Origin: Pomphorhynchus laevis
Taxonomy: Eukaryota; Acanthocephala; Palaeacanthocephala; Echinorhynchida; Pomphorhynchidae
DNA: 64,000 nt
Direction of reading: 5' to 3'
Assembly (NCBI GenBank): GCA_012934845.2
Contig: WNNJ02003518.1
Location: 158,355 to 222,354 of the forward strand
In this document: piece after piece, positions 50,401 to 60,610 of the stretch
How the letters are laid out: each line of letters begins with the position of its first letter
Position numbering within the stretch: position 1 is the stretch's first letter
Notes under the pieces: model-generated
What the model was told of the DNA's origin: nothing
Seen by the model: only the letters and a program-made list of their open reading frames with translations
Database searches by the model: none
Program-made: the position numbers and the translations under genes

Positions 50401-53400
50401 TCAAACAAAGTAAACCGGCATAACTCAAAAATGAATTAGAACTTCGACATACTTTACTGTTTCTAATTATGTTGATTATATAGTATATATGAATTTATTA
50501 ATATATAATAAATTATTATATACAAATATAATATATATTTAAATTATATTATATATAAATTATTACAAAATATTCGTAATAACTGAAAAAAAGATTAGGA
50601 TTGAATATTCAAGAATTGATAAATTTCATTGGAATATCCAATTCAAGGATATTTTAATTCAAAGATATTCATAATGAAGCGAAGAAATCATTGATCTTAA
50701 TACATTAAGGATATCGCTAATTTTATTTTTTAGATAGGGCATTACTAATGAAATTTGTTTAACAAATTGATACGGGAAAGACATTAAAAGAAAAGAAAAC
50801 AAAATGTTTATAGTTCATTGATTATCTTGACTAGATTTATTTGCTTGAAGACATCGATATTATAACCGTTAGTCTTTAATAATAGTTCTTAATATTAGCG
50901 GTATTTAATAGCACTTCAGTTCGAACTTTGATTTCATATTGATACAGTTCTCTGATCAAAGAGCGAAACATGGTTGTAACAGAAGCGTAACGTACACATC
51001 ATTAACGAATGTTCACGTTGTGGATAATTAGCGATAAGGATATTGCTAATTTTATTTTTTAGAACTTCGATATGCTTTTTTTATTTACTGCTTCTAGCAA
51101 AATTATGTAGTATATGTGTATTAATTAATATATAAATATATATTAATAATATATTAATTAATATATTGTAATAACAAATTATTATATTATTTCCAGCATT
51201 TGATTAATTCATCCAATATTTAAAAATATTTGATTTAATGTTTGTTTATCGAAAAGGCTAGCCTACCTTTAGATTAAGAAACAGATAAAATTGTAACAAA
51301 ATAATTTCTAAATATTTTGATCATTTTCATAACTATATAAATTTTTTGTATTTGAAAATATGTCTGTGTATTTGAAACATCGTTTGCCACAAACTCTAAG
51401 CGTCATTTTTGTATAGAGCAATGTAAGTTTATCAATGTTGTTTTATTTCATATTATAATAAGGTTTTAAGTTGTCAGAAAATGTTTTAAAAATGTTTATT
51501 TTAAACTAAATACTAGCTGTCTGCATTTGACCTTTAAACATTAGACATCAAGAAAATTTTAGGCTTTAGTCTTTGACGAAATATTTGAAACAAAGGTGAT
51601 TTTGATAAGTAAAAACTTGGTTAAATAGCTAAGTTAAATAAATACGAATCAAGTTGATAAATATAACGGCTATATGAATAAGTAACATAAAAATAGGAAC
51701 ACTACTAGGCAACTACGAAGACTAAGTGTTGATTTAAAGACATTTGAATGCAAAAACAGTATGATAAATTAAATCAGCTAACTGAGTCTACGTATTGTTA
51801 TATAATTATAAAATAAACAAAACATAATAATGCTAAATCAAAATTTAATAATTAAATAATAAAATTAATAATTGTTTTTAGATTTTCTATAATTTAAATC
51901 AAGTTAAAAGATAAAAATAAAAAATAAAATTTAAAATAAACGTCATTTTTATGAATTGACTAATAAATAACAGACGTTGTATCAGAATAAGAATTAGAGG
52001 TCATCAGGAGGAACTGCTATGCTATCAGGTTTCGGCCCCTAACTCCTCTACCCGACATAGCAGCGGGGCCAAATACATGCTAATGATGTATTTCCTCTGA
52101 AATAACTATCTAGTATCTTATTCTAATGCAAAGTATATTATTTATTATCCATCCATAAAAATTTGCCACTTAAGAGTTTAAATTTATTCTTTATATTATT
52201 GTGTTGATTTATATATTTTACTATTTTCTGCTTGATGTTATTTTTATAGTAACCTAGTTTAAAATATGTATCTATTAAATTATTTAAATGATTTTTAAGA
52301 AAGCCAATATCATTACATATTGTTGCAATTCTTAAAATTTCATTATTTAATGTATTATATTTTATATTATATGGTATGCATGAATGCTCATGCAAATATA
52401 TTGGATTTTTATGTAATTTTGGATTCCAATATAATATAGGTATAGTTTTATTATCTAATTCAACCTTTATACCCTTTTTATCCATTATAGAACAGTGACT
52501 TGTAATAATTGTTTCTAAACTCAACTCACTACGTTCATATGCTGGATTTACATTTAAATCATTAGAATTAACCTCTTTCATTAGTATATCATAATAAAGC
52601 TTTTTGCATATGAAGACAAAGTTATTACTAGCTTTATCAATAGTTGTTATTATATAGTTATCCTTTAATTTAGTAAGTTCTTTATACATATCTTTATTAA
52701 TTTTATCTTTCCTTTTATAATTGTTTGTTATTTTCATTTTATTTTTAATTTTATCAAATATATAATCTTTCCAAATTTTTATCTTAGATATATTCGAGCT
52801 TTCACTATTAATCAGCTTACTAAAGTAATCATTTAAGTTATTATATAACGAACTGTAAATTTTATTTTTGTCGTTGTTGTTATTTAATCTATATTTATAC
52901 CCTTTCGATAGCAGCTTTCTTAATTCACAATTTTCAATTAATTCTAGATTATGGGTACATATATGTTCATTTATTTTATCAAAACTAAGACTTCTACAAT
53001 TGCATTCTGTTTCCATTATGTTTCTAATATTATCGTTACATATTGATTTTAATTCTTTATTATAATTACAAATTTTTCGTCCTAATGGTGGTAGGAGTTT
53101 ATACCTTATTTTAGGAATATATTTACTTAAATCTGACCCTATTATTTCTTTACTTTTAGAATTATTTAAAAGTCCGGCTATATTTATGTTATCTATACAT
53201 TTATTAATGAAGTTTATGGTTAATGTATATTTTCTATTGTTATTATTTACATTTATTGTACGATTATGGTATTTTGTATTACAATAACTGTCTATTATAC
53301 AACTTAGCCTATCATAGTCGTTAATTAATTTTTGATTTATTGAACATATGATATCTTTAGAAAAACTTCTTATATTTACATAAAGATCTTTTAGCTTATT

Positions 53401-56400
53401 ATCACTTAAAAGTTGTTTCAATATTTCTAATTGTTCATTTATATACATATCTTTTTTAATATTTTTAACTCTATTTTTCCTATTCCTTTTATCACCATGA
53501 CTTCTTGGTTTGCGTTTAACCGGATTATTATAATATAGTTGTTTATTATGTATTATACTACTTCTGCCAATTCCTTGTATCACGTCATTCAATCCTAATG
53601 GGTACATGGAATTAAGCGTTTTAATCCAAAAATCTTCTTTTTCTAATAGTTTTTGATTTAATATTGAAATGTTTTCTTCGATAATATGTTCTAAAATAAA
53701 TAATTTACAGTTTTTCATATCATGTCCTATTAATCTCATATGTTTATGAAATATAGTTTGACTATTATGCTGTATATTATATATGTGTTGCCTAAACCTA
53801 GTTTTTAACATTTGATATGTTTTTCCTATATATTGCAATCCACATGTGCATTGTATTAGATACACTACACCTGCGGTATTGCAGTTACAAGTATTATTAA
53901 TATTTAATGAAAAACATTTGTTTGTCGTATTACTTACGATACCAGTCAAACATACCAGTCAAAATAGCAGTCAAAAATTTATTATCTAAACGTTTGCGGT
54001 AATGTAATTATTATAATGTATATAATTAATAATATAATATATTATTAATACTATATTATTAATAATATACTAATAATATATTATTAATAATATATTAATA
54101 TATTATTAATTGATAATAATATAATATTTGAGGGACTACGAGAGTTTCTCTTGTAGTTACTATTTAAGAGAAGAACTATTGTTATTCTCTTAACATAATA
54201 TATTTTTTTTTCAAAAAAAATATATTATAGTTCTAAACTTAAAAATTACTTTAATATTTATTTACGAAAATAAAATTTTATTCTAAATAAGCTATACTTC
54301 ATTGAGAATTGTAACCGTCATCAAGGAAGTAAACGAATTTTTCCTAGTTCGTTCCAATTCATAAAAGACAGATCAGTAGCTATTTTTATTACATTTTTTT
54401 ACTGAACAATTTTCGTAAATTTTTGTAGGCTATGACTAACATTAGTAGTCATATAGTTATAGTAGTCATAACATTACATTTACAGTAACTATTTTTCTCT
54501 TCAACAACTTTCTTATGCCTGATGATGTGACAGGTGTAACTTAAATTTAGCTTAGAATAAATTAATTTATATTCCCGATAAAAAGAATACGTTTGTTATA
54601 CAATGAGTTTTGATTATAAGGGATGTATACATTCAGATTAACATCAATTGCATTTTTCTGCAACACATGTATATCGCCTAACATCAAAAAGCTTAATTTT
54701 TTTTAAATCTCGGAAGGCCTACAATCTTAGTTTATTTAGAATAAAATTAATGCGAAAAAATAATTAATTAAAATTTGCAGTAGCAATAATAATATACTAA
54801 CCTACTGCTTTGCATTTGGCGAATCTGCAAGCGGGACAATTGTTTCTATTTGATATATTAACTTCACAAGGACGCGGACAAGGTTCAATAAATTTTTTAT
54901 GCTTTCTACTATATCGGCGAAAAAAGCCCTTACAAGCTTCACAGGTGAATACTCCAAAATGAAATCCACTACTGTTCGCACCGCATACCTTACATTCTTC
55001 TCCATCGGCTTTCTTTACTAAATTATAAAAAAATCAAAGAATGTCTCTTATAATTAAATACTTCATAATTTCTCTTGATATAAAGCGAGGTCATGTCCAT
55101 TAAAAATTGTAAAATTTGCTCAAAGAAAATAAGTCTCAAACAAGCTTAAATTAGTGTCGTTATCAAATAATACTCACTAATTATAACTAAAGAATCATTC
55201 TAAGTTGCAAAAACACTTTAACAAACGGCATGGTGGATCAGATGTTATAGATCATGATGTTGAATAATTAAAAGGCAAAAAGAATTTACTTTGATTCTGA
55301 AAGTACCCTTTCAAATTTAGATTTTATATCTGATGGCAAACTACTATTGATGGATCCATATCACGTGACGTATAAAGTGTGCAAATCCATTAGTCCATAC
55401 ATTTGAAGAAAAGGAAATAAAGTCATGTGCATTAGATATGGCAAAATTTGATCCAAGAAAAGAAGTCTCAAACAAGCTTAAATTAGTGTCGTTATCAAAT
55501 AATACTCACTAATTATAACTAATAAGATCATAACTAATTAGCTTGATCACTAATTTATAGTCAAATTAATGATTCAAGTTTGGGCATTTTGCATAAAGTT
55601 ATCGTATATATCAACGCTAGTCACTTGAAAATCTTTCTAGTTGTACGAAACAACTGATGTTGAAAATTGCAGTCAACTCATTCCATTAGTGAGATATGCT
55701 CATGATGGTGGAATAATTGAAGATTTTCTGTTCTATGAAGATCTGAAGAGAACCGTAAAAACGTATATTTAAATGCGTGAAAAATTTATTTGCGAAGCAT
55801 GACCTAGATATTCAGATTATTGGTTATGTGTGTACCGACAGTGCCCCTGCTACGCTGGGAAATAATTCAGGATATTTTGCTCCATCAAAGTAAAAGATTT
55901 CACACTTGAAAGGTACCCATTATTTTCATTATTGACATGATTTAGCATTAAAACCATTGCTTTCAAAGTTAAAACTTCCTTAATATTTATGTAAGGATCA
56001 TCAACTGGATTAGGGTTTGTGCTCTGAACCCACACATCTTTAAGTCACTGTCTTCAAGACTTTGGAAGCGAGCATTCAGTTTCGCTTTTCCACAGGGAAG
56101 TTTGCTAAATGTCAAGTGAGAGAGCTCTAACGCGCTTAATCGAATAACGAGAAGTTAAAGCTTTGCAAAACGTGAATATGAACTTCTCAAAAAATTAAAT
56201 TAAAATAATTTAAAGAAATGCTAAATCGAGTGACATTATTGGCCGTATGAATGGCCTGAGTGTTTCTATGCAATAGAAAATACAAACATATTAAAATGTT
56301 GTGAAAAGTTAAATGCTGTCAAAAAATTGTTTGTTGACTGGTTAAAAGCGGTAATTTTTCAAATTTTCCATTGAAGAAATGGTTGATGAAGATGAGTCCA

Positions 56401-59400
56401 TAATTCCAAGTGTGTGAATAAATCGTATATGATTTGGAAATACTATCAAAGTAATTTGATGGATATTTCAAGGACAAGTGTGCTCGTTTCATTCTTGAAA
56501 ACCTACACAAGTCTGGATTTAATAAAAAAGGTAGTCTTATAATGCATTTTGAAATCAATACTAAGGAACAACATTGGTGTTTAGTGATGAACATGTTTCC
56601 AAGACTGTAAAAAAGTATAAGTGCGAACTATAACCGTAAAAGTGGTAATTTTTTAAATTTTCCATTTTAGAAGAATGGAAAATTTATTTTTAATTAATAA
56701 GTAGACTTAGCTATGTGGTATAATTTATTCTTCCATATTGGTACGGAAGTTTGGCATGCATGTTCCTTTGGAAATAATTTAGTTAATTGGTATATTGTCG
56801 AAATTTAAATTTTTGTTACAAAATATTTAAAATTATTTTTAAATATTAAATTAAGGAGCCGCAATAGAACTATAACTGTTTAAATTTCATTAAATGAATG
56901 AGTTGCTCATTTTCCCGAAATTCTAATGGATTTTCAATTAAAAATCCTAAATAAATTCGCTGCGTTATTTGACATCAATGACAATTGGAGATTTTGTTAA
57001 CAAAACAACCACTAACTATCTAGCAAAGCATAACAACTTTTAAAAACAGATCAAGGAACGTATTTCTTTCTTTTCTCCTTGTTCTTATTAGAACTTTACT
57101 TCAATCTTCTATTTCTTCAAGCCTTACGGTCTTAGGTCCATACGGATCTGAGCCCCCGGTCACACCAGCGTGACTTTCCGACTGAACTATTCGGGGTCTA
57201 TCACCACCTAAGAGTCTAGTCGAGGCGAACTTTCGTATGTAATCGCAAGATGAGAAGCTTGAAAAACCTTAGTCTTTGCTCTTGGGGATGTTCTCTAGAA
57301 AAGAAGACTATTCCCGAGATAGCCCAAGTTACCCAGAAGCGCATTTAAGTTTTCCCATTCAATTACAGATGCTGGGCCCATTTTAGAGCCAACCTAACTC
57401 GCTTCAGAATACGTTTAAGTCTATCCAGATCGGTTTTCGCCGACCAATTCACCGTAACGGTGAACCACAGATATTTTACTCGACTCGTGAAGATGGAGAG
57501 TGGATGAGGCTGCAAAATGGAGGATAGTGCAGAGAATGCTAATCTTTTAAGCTCCTCTTTTGTGGCAGGGTCGCTATGAAATACGACCACCTGCAATTTC
57601 TCAGAGTTTAAAATAAGATTGGATGTGGGTAATTGATCTGTTATTAAACAGATCAATTACAGATATCTGTAATTGAACTGTTATCCTGACAAAACTGAAG
57701 CACTTCACCAATTGCTGAACGGACCGAGCGACCTTTGACAAACCCGTGGAAAACTCGGAGGAATTAAATTAGTCTTAAAAGGAACGGCTAATGTCTGAGA
57801 CTTCATCTTTGCATCTGCGTCCTGAAAACAGGAATGTGGTATCATCAGCATATACCCCAAGATGTTGATCGCGTTTAAAGCCTTAAAGATAACAATTGAT
57901 CAAACAAGATATTAGATCGGAAAAAACTGGGGAACATTGAGGCACACCTGTAATAGGGTAGAATTGACGTGCATCAGGGTCGTCTTCATAGTAGAACCGC
58001 TTGGTGCACAGCAATATCTCTACTCTATTAACAATTCATGCAAGCTGCCCGAGGGTCTGATAGAGGAAATAACGAAGGAAATAGAGATGCGGTCAAATGC
58101 AGCATAAAAGTCAAGAAAAACAGCCACAGAAAGCTGAAGACTGTTATCCTGACAAAACTGAAGCACTTCACCAATTGCTGAACGGACCGAGCGACCTTTG
58201 ACAAACCCGTGGAAAACTCGGAGGAATTAAATTTCGCTTACTTAAATGGCCGCGGAAACTATGCGCAAGCGCTTTTATGTAGATAAATATGAGGGAATTT
58301 TGAATCGAAATGGGCCGCAGGTATTCGGGACATGAAACCGATTTTTTCTTTGGTAAAAATAAACGTCGGGTTCAATTGATGCCGGCTACATCGGATGGTG
58401 AGGCTAACAGCATTGTGACGGGCACTTCTCTTCTTTGATCGGCTGTCAAAAGCTGACAAACTGGAGAAGGAAGTGGAGCGACGATTTTGTAGGTGCCCTG
58501 TAGTGGGCCCAGGAGTTAAAGATATCCTTTACAGATAATTCCTAGCTCCTGAAGTCACCATATGGCAGGATTGGCTGGGGAGAAAACGCGGATCCATAAT
58601 TATGTAGGGCTAGTGACTCCTATAAAACTTTATCATTGCTTACTCTACCAATCTAACCCGATGCTCTCTCCCGTCAACAGAAAAACTTCTCTTTCTTGAA
58701 TATTTTCCAGAAGGAAGCATGAGAGGGATTAGGACGAGCAATATTCGTCCTGTCCCTACTTAGCTGGATTCTATATCTAGAACTCTAGTATTCATTCGAG
58801 AGAACCTGTATAAAGGAAACGGATAGATTATGAAGGTGTAGCATTTTCACTAGGACCTTGAGTTTTGTTGGAGTGGGACTATAAATGCGATTATTGTAGG
58901 TAGTAGAAAGTACACCGGTTGCTTGCGAAGAGAGGTAGGAATTAAATTAAGTAAATCTCTCATTCCCTATCTTTGAGAATAGTTTGATAGCTGCCTGAAA
59001 GAAGGCCACTCTAATAGGATCAAAGTGAAACCTCCTTCTAAGCAACGTATCTTCTTCTAGCCGCCAGTGTATTAAGTCATGAGAGGTGGTTAGTTGTTGG
59101 CGCGACTGTTTAGTGCAGATGGATTTGTCAACCACGTCCTATGTAGCAGCAAAATGTCGAGGAATGAGTTTGTTGTTGAGCAATGAAAGGTAGAGGCCGT
59201 TGCTTTGTGAATAAGATAATCGTTTCTGGCTCTATGGACTTCTGCATTAATCCAATGACCAGTTTTGTCGTTGAAGTCACCGAGTAACATGTCGTAGCCA
59301 CTACCTAAAATACGGTTTAGGTCGGATTGTTCGTGATCTACAAAAGTGTCCCATGCATTTTGTATTTATTCTAGCCAACTGACCATGAGTCGAACGATGT

Positions 59401-60346
59401 TCGTCATGAAAAATAAGCTCTGCTTTGTAAGCCCTCGTTAAATAATTCTCATCTGAATTATGTACAGAAAACATTTATGCTTTTAAAATTTAATGCACCG
59501 TATGCCAGTTATGGTTTATTTGTTATTGTTATCAATAACAATAATAATTTAATGTAATTTGTTATTGTTACGATTGGAAAACTTTTGATTTTCAAAACTT
59601 AATTTTGAATCCTTTAGTTTATTTTTAACAACAATAAAAAATCACTGACCTCCGTTTGCATTAACGGGCATTCTTCTTTGAAACCTGCTAAAATTAGGAA
59701 ACAATTGTCCTCGTACTCTAAAGTCGTTGTAAATCTGATGAAAATGAGGCTGACCAGTCGCGGCATACATGAAGCATCCAGCACCAGCGTTTAATGCTGT
59801 ATTGTATTGATGCGTGTATGGTGGAAGTGATGAAGGCGGGTTACATGAAGGTATAACGTAATCCGAGAAAATATGAGGCGAGAATTCTCCCGCTAGATTG
59901 AACGAATGAGATGGGTCATTGCTCATGTTGTTAGCCATACAAGTTTGTACATTGTTCGTATTTCCAGGATCTGCATACAAACCGTTTTCCATATAAGATG
60001 GTTCAACTTTAGGTGTAGACTGAATGTTGTACGAGTTGAGAAAATATGTGGGAGGATGTTGTTGATGGTGACCTCCAACGGCTGCAAATGCAGCTGCTGC
60101 TGCATAAGGGAAGACAAACTCCTGTCCACCAGGCGGCTGAATTACGTTACTCGACAACGTGGTTGAAGTCAGCATGTTGCTGTATGTTTGTGGTGGTAGG
60201 GAATGACGAGGCGAATTCCTTGACGATTGCTGCTGCTGAAGCGGTAGTTGGCACGACGAATAGTCCAAGTAGCAATAGTTATTTCGTAAAGGATCAGCTA
60301 CGCCGCCTTGATTCTGCACGCTACTGTTTCTTTCATTTGGATGAAT
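44470..60346 (-). CDS. Nuclear receptor (ligand-regulated transcription factor), divergent
   Basis: Three exons: 60346-59650 (A/B domain, 232 codons, or starting at an ATG at 60373), 55017-54802 (DNA-binding domain) and 44972-44470 (hinge and ligand-binding part, TAG). Acceptors are TTGCAG, ATTTAG and TTTCAG; donors are G|GTCAGT and G|GTTAGT. Phases match exactly. The second exon has both zinc fingers: C-x2-C-x13-C-x2-C with CEACKGFFRR as P-box region, then C-PRP-C-x9-C-x2-C ending CRFAKC. Splicing to exon 3 gives CKAVGMAIENIRYGKPP, a normal T-box. The A/B domain is rich in Gln, Pro, Ser, Asn and an Ala run (YAAAAAFAAVGG). The D-box has three residues between its cysteines instead of the usual five. 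Only about 150 residues follow the T-box, less than a standard ligand-binding domain. Introns are 4.6 and 9.8 kb, filled with transposons. More 5' exons may exist. The subfamily is not assigned. Confidence 0.88.
45000..46800. other. AT-rich part of nuclear receptor intron 2
   Basis: It has several short frames without similarity. The 45.3-45.6 kb stretch is nearly pure A/T. No further receptor exon can be supported here, since the DNA-binding exon splices directly in phase to 44972. Confidence 0.35.
46818..47069. repeat. 252-bp foldback with 120-bp arms
   Basis: Arms 46818-46937 and 46950-47069 are reverse complements with only a few mismatches and a 12-nt loop. The sequence is much richer in G and C than its surroundings. 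No transposase or terminal duplication was recognised. A hammerhead-like core lies in the right arm on the plus strand, and a variant of it in the left arm on the minus strand. Confidence 0.9.
47012..47047 (+). ncRNA. Hammerhead-ribozyme-like core
   Basis: CTGATGA (47012-47018) is followed by stem II GTCAT-AGTG-ATGAC (47019-47032, 5 bp, 4-nt loop) and GAAA (47033-47036). Then comes a short stem III, ACG/CGT (47036-47038 with 47044-47046, 5-nt loop), and a C at 47047 as the expected cleavage base. All core positions fit the consensus, including the A15.1-U16.1 pair. Stem I does not form: the bases before CTGATGA (...CTGGCA) do not pair with those after the C (ATTCTTTC...). It may be a decayed type I hammerhead like those known from Penelope-like elements and animal retrozymes. 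The mirror copy in the left arm has CAGATGA. Confidence 0.5.
47099..47300. repeat. About 200-bp interspersed repeat, first copy
   Basis: It shares with 49540-49750 the blocks AAGTCAACAAGTATTTTGCT, GTTGGTAAAACGTTACATTT, ATATCCAAATTGTGAACATC and TTCGCTTCGTACCTTCTTA. The LINE copy at 47.5-49.3 kb lies between the copies. Confidence 0.75.
47530..49330 (-). mobile_element. AP-endonuclease LINE, copy D, inside receptor intron 2
   Basis: This is the same family as the copies at 11.5-18.5 kb. Minus-strand frames hold the endonuclease C-terminal/spacer part (49105-48710, with LRWWLEEDTLLRRRLHFDTI) and the RT (48001-47695, with VHQGSLLSPILYLADS corresponding to motif B, and the ADD box after it). It lacks ORF1 and most of the endonuclease, and the 3' end is not preserved. 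Many frameshifts and stops are present. Confidence 0.7.
49385..49830. repeat. About 200-bp repeat, two further copies with hairpin ends
   Basis: 49385-49520 is a partial copy and 49540-49830 a longer one of the repeat at 47099-47300. Both end with a near-palindrome, GACTAGATTATACTGTGTAT plus GATCTAGTC (13-bp arms, one mismatch; changed in the second copy), then GAATATT. Confidence 0.7.
49831..51760. other. AT-rich part of receptor intron 2
   Basis: No coding frames or element remains that I can support. TAGATAGGGCATTAC / GGATATTGCTAATTTTATTT-like phrases recur at about 50.70 and 51.04 kb but are too short to call. Confidence 0.3.
52014..52070 (-). other. Pseudoknot-type pairing in the PLE 3' tail
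   Basis: CTGCTATG (52014-52021) can pair with CATAGCAG (52056-52063), and GGCCCC (52034-52039) with GGGGCC (52065-52070). The two helices interleave (a-b-a'-b'), so they would form an H-type pseudoknot in RNA of either strand. The same bases are kept at 42008-42064 and, with one wobble change, at 43097-43150. Confidence 0.55.
52138..53949 (-). CDS. Naiad-like PLE protein: N-terminal GIY-YIG nuclease, RT fingers, no palm
   Basis: There are 603 codons without a stop. Residues about 25-125 form a GIY-YIG nuclease: GVVYLIQCTCGLQYIGKT, then RFRQH, and EKEDFWIKTLN with the catalytic Glu. A Lys/Asn-rich region follows. From about residue 280 come PLE RT N-terminal motifs (IRYKLLPPLGRK, IITTIDKASNNFVFI, ILYWNPKLHKNP), then directly the C-terminal region also seen in the 42-kb copy (LHEHSC, ATICNDIGF). 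Canonical PLEs have the nuclease at the C-terminus; the N-terminal position is that of the Chlamys/Naiad clade. The palm with its catalytic aspartates, present in the 31-kb copy, is absent, so this copy could not reverse-transcribe. The frame is nevertheless unbroken. The true start is unclear: the frame is open only about four codons upstream and has no ATG there. Confidence 0.75.
   Translation of the reverse strand: MTGIVSNTTNKCFSLNINNTCNCNTAGVVYLIQCTCGLQYIGKTYQMLKTRFRQHIYNIQHNSQTIFHKHMRLIGHDMKNCKLFILEHIIEENISILNQKLLEKEDFWIKTLNSMYPLGLNDVIQGIGRSSIIHNKQLYYNNPVKRKPRSHGDKRNRKNRVKNIKKDMYINEQLEILKQLLSDNKLKDLYVNIRSFSKDIICSINQKLINDYDRLSCIIDSYCNTKYHNRTINVNNNNRKYTLTINFINKCIDNINIAGLLNNSKSKEIIGSDLSKYIPKIRYKLLPPLGRKICNYNKELKSICNDNIRNIMETECNCRSLSFDKINEHICTHNLELIENCELRKLLSKGYKYRLNNNNDKNKIYSSLYNNLNDYFSKLINSESSNISKIKIWKDYIFDKIKNKMKITNNYKRKDKINKDMYKELTKLKDNYIITTIDKASNNFVFICKKLYYDILMKEVNSNDLNVNPAYERSELSLETIITSHCSIMDKKGIKVELDNKTIPILYWNPKLHKNPIYLHEHSCIPYNIKYNTLNNEILRIATICNDIGFLKNHLNNLIDTYFKLGYYKNNIKQKIVKYINQHNNIKNKFKLLSGKFLWMDNK
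53980..54795. other. AT-rich part of receptor intron 2 near the DNA-binding exon
   Basis: 54020-54125 is a palindromic TA/TAATATTA array. A hairpin of TAATATATTTTTTTT with its complement lies at 54196-54228. No coding sequence. Confidence 0.4.
55050..56640 (+). mobile_element. hAT-type DNA transposon relic (ZBED5/SCAND3-like transposase)
   Basis: Plus-strand frames, broken many times, follow the order of this transposase group. About 55830-55880 encodes VCTDSAPAMLG with SGYFAP after it (family: CTDGAPAMLG..SGF). Then comes an FKVK/'ALKPLL' helix region and SEHSVSLFHREV (family: .EH..LLFHTEVRW). At about 56225-56345 lies IIGRMNGLSVSM....NTNIL....KLNAVKKLFVDWLK (family: LNLSLQGKN.NI....KI.AF..KL..W). 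The N-terminal part has a 60-bp direct repeat (55131-55190 and 55463-55522). It lies in receptor intron 1, opposite to the gene. No terminal inverted repeats were found by eye. Dead and old. Confidence 0.65.
56641..57105. other. AT-rich spacer in receptor intron 1
   Basis: Nothing recognisable between the hAT relic and the LINE copy. Confidence 0.3.
57110..59320 (-). mobile_element. AP-endonuclease LINE, copy C, inside receptor intron 1
   Basis: Same family again. The 3' end lies at about 57115 (plus strand CCTTACGGTCTTAGGTCC, then GGGGTCTATCACC as in copies A1 and B). RT remains and the endonuclease end follow (59290-59090 with MLLGDFNDKTGHW). It starts at about 59320 inside the endonuclease, so it is 5'-truncated. 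A stretch of about 99 bp (58141-58239) is repeated exactly at 57672-57770, out of order and next to two perfect palindromes. Confidence 0.7.
57631..57676. repeat. Two overlapping perfect palindromes
   Basis: AATTGATCTGTT (57631-57642) pairs with AACAGATCAATT (57647-57658), and 57653-57676 is a perfect 24-nt palindrome. They stand at the start of the displaced 99-bp duplicate in LINE copy C. Confidence 0.9.
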
Positions 60347-60373
60347 CTGCAATATTTTAAAAGACCACAACAT

Positions 60374-60610
60374 AATTTACCAATTTCAAATTATTTACAT
60401 TTTTAAAAAATAAAAAATTTGTTTAAAATAATTATTTAATTATTTAAATAATTAAATAATTAAAAATAATTTTTAATTATTTAGATAGAATAGGAGTGTT
60501 GTAAAAGGCTACAACATAGTAAAACATAATTTACCATTTTTTAAAAGATTAATTTGCCAAAATAATTAATTAATTTATTATTATGATAATAATAAATTAA
60601 TTAATTTAAA
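60374..60610. other. AT-rich stretch 5' of the first receptor exon seen
   Basis: It contains palindromic AATTATTTAA and TTAATTAATTTATTATTATG-like AT runs. If the receptor starts at 60373 the promoter would be here; otherwise it is intron. Confidence 0.3.

Larger units (their letters stand above)
51765..53965 (-). mobile_element. Naiad-like Penelope-like element with permuted domain order
   Basis: It consists of the ORF at 53949-52138 plus a 3' tail (52137-51765) that recurs at 41760-42110, 42700-43160, 24140-24575 and 27852-28085. It lies in receptor intron 2 in the same orientation as the gene. The 5' end is not resolved; directly upstream stands a short tandem of GACTG(G/C)TAT units (53942-53980). 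The open frame and the closeness to the 42-kb copy point to a young insertion. Confidence 0.75.

Noticed and set aside
52014-52070. Canonical HDV-like ribozyme in the PLE tail
   Set aside because: The nesting of two helices fits, but there is no P3 or P4 hairpin and no clear catalytic C in the joining segment. Kept as a pseudoknot observation only.
54802-55005. 67-codon minus-strand frame over the DNA-binding exon
   Set aside because: Shadow frame: the in-phase frame of the exon encodes both zinc fingers.
59906-60360. Plus-strand ORFs over 59.9-60.36 kb
   Set aside because: They are antisense to the A/B-domain exon of the nuclear receptor, whose end phase matches the DNA-binding exon.
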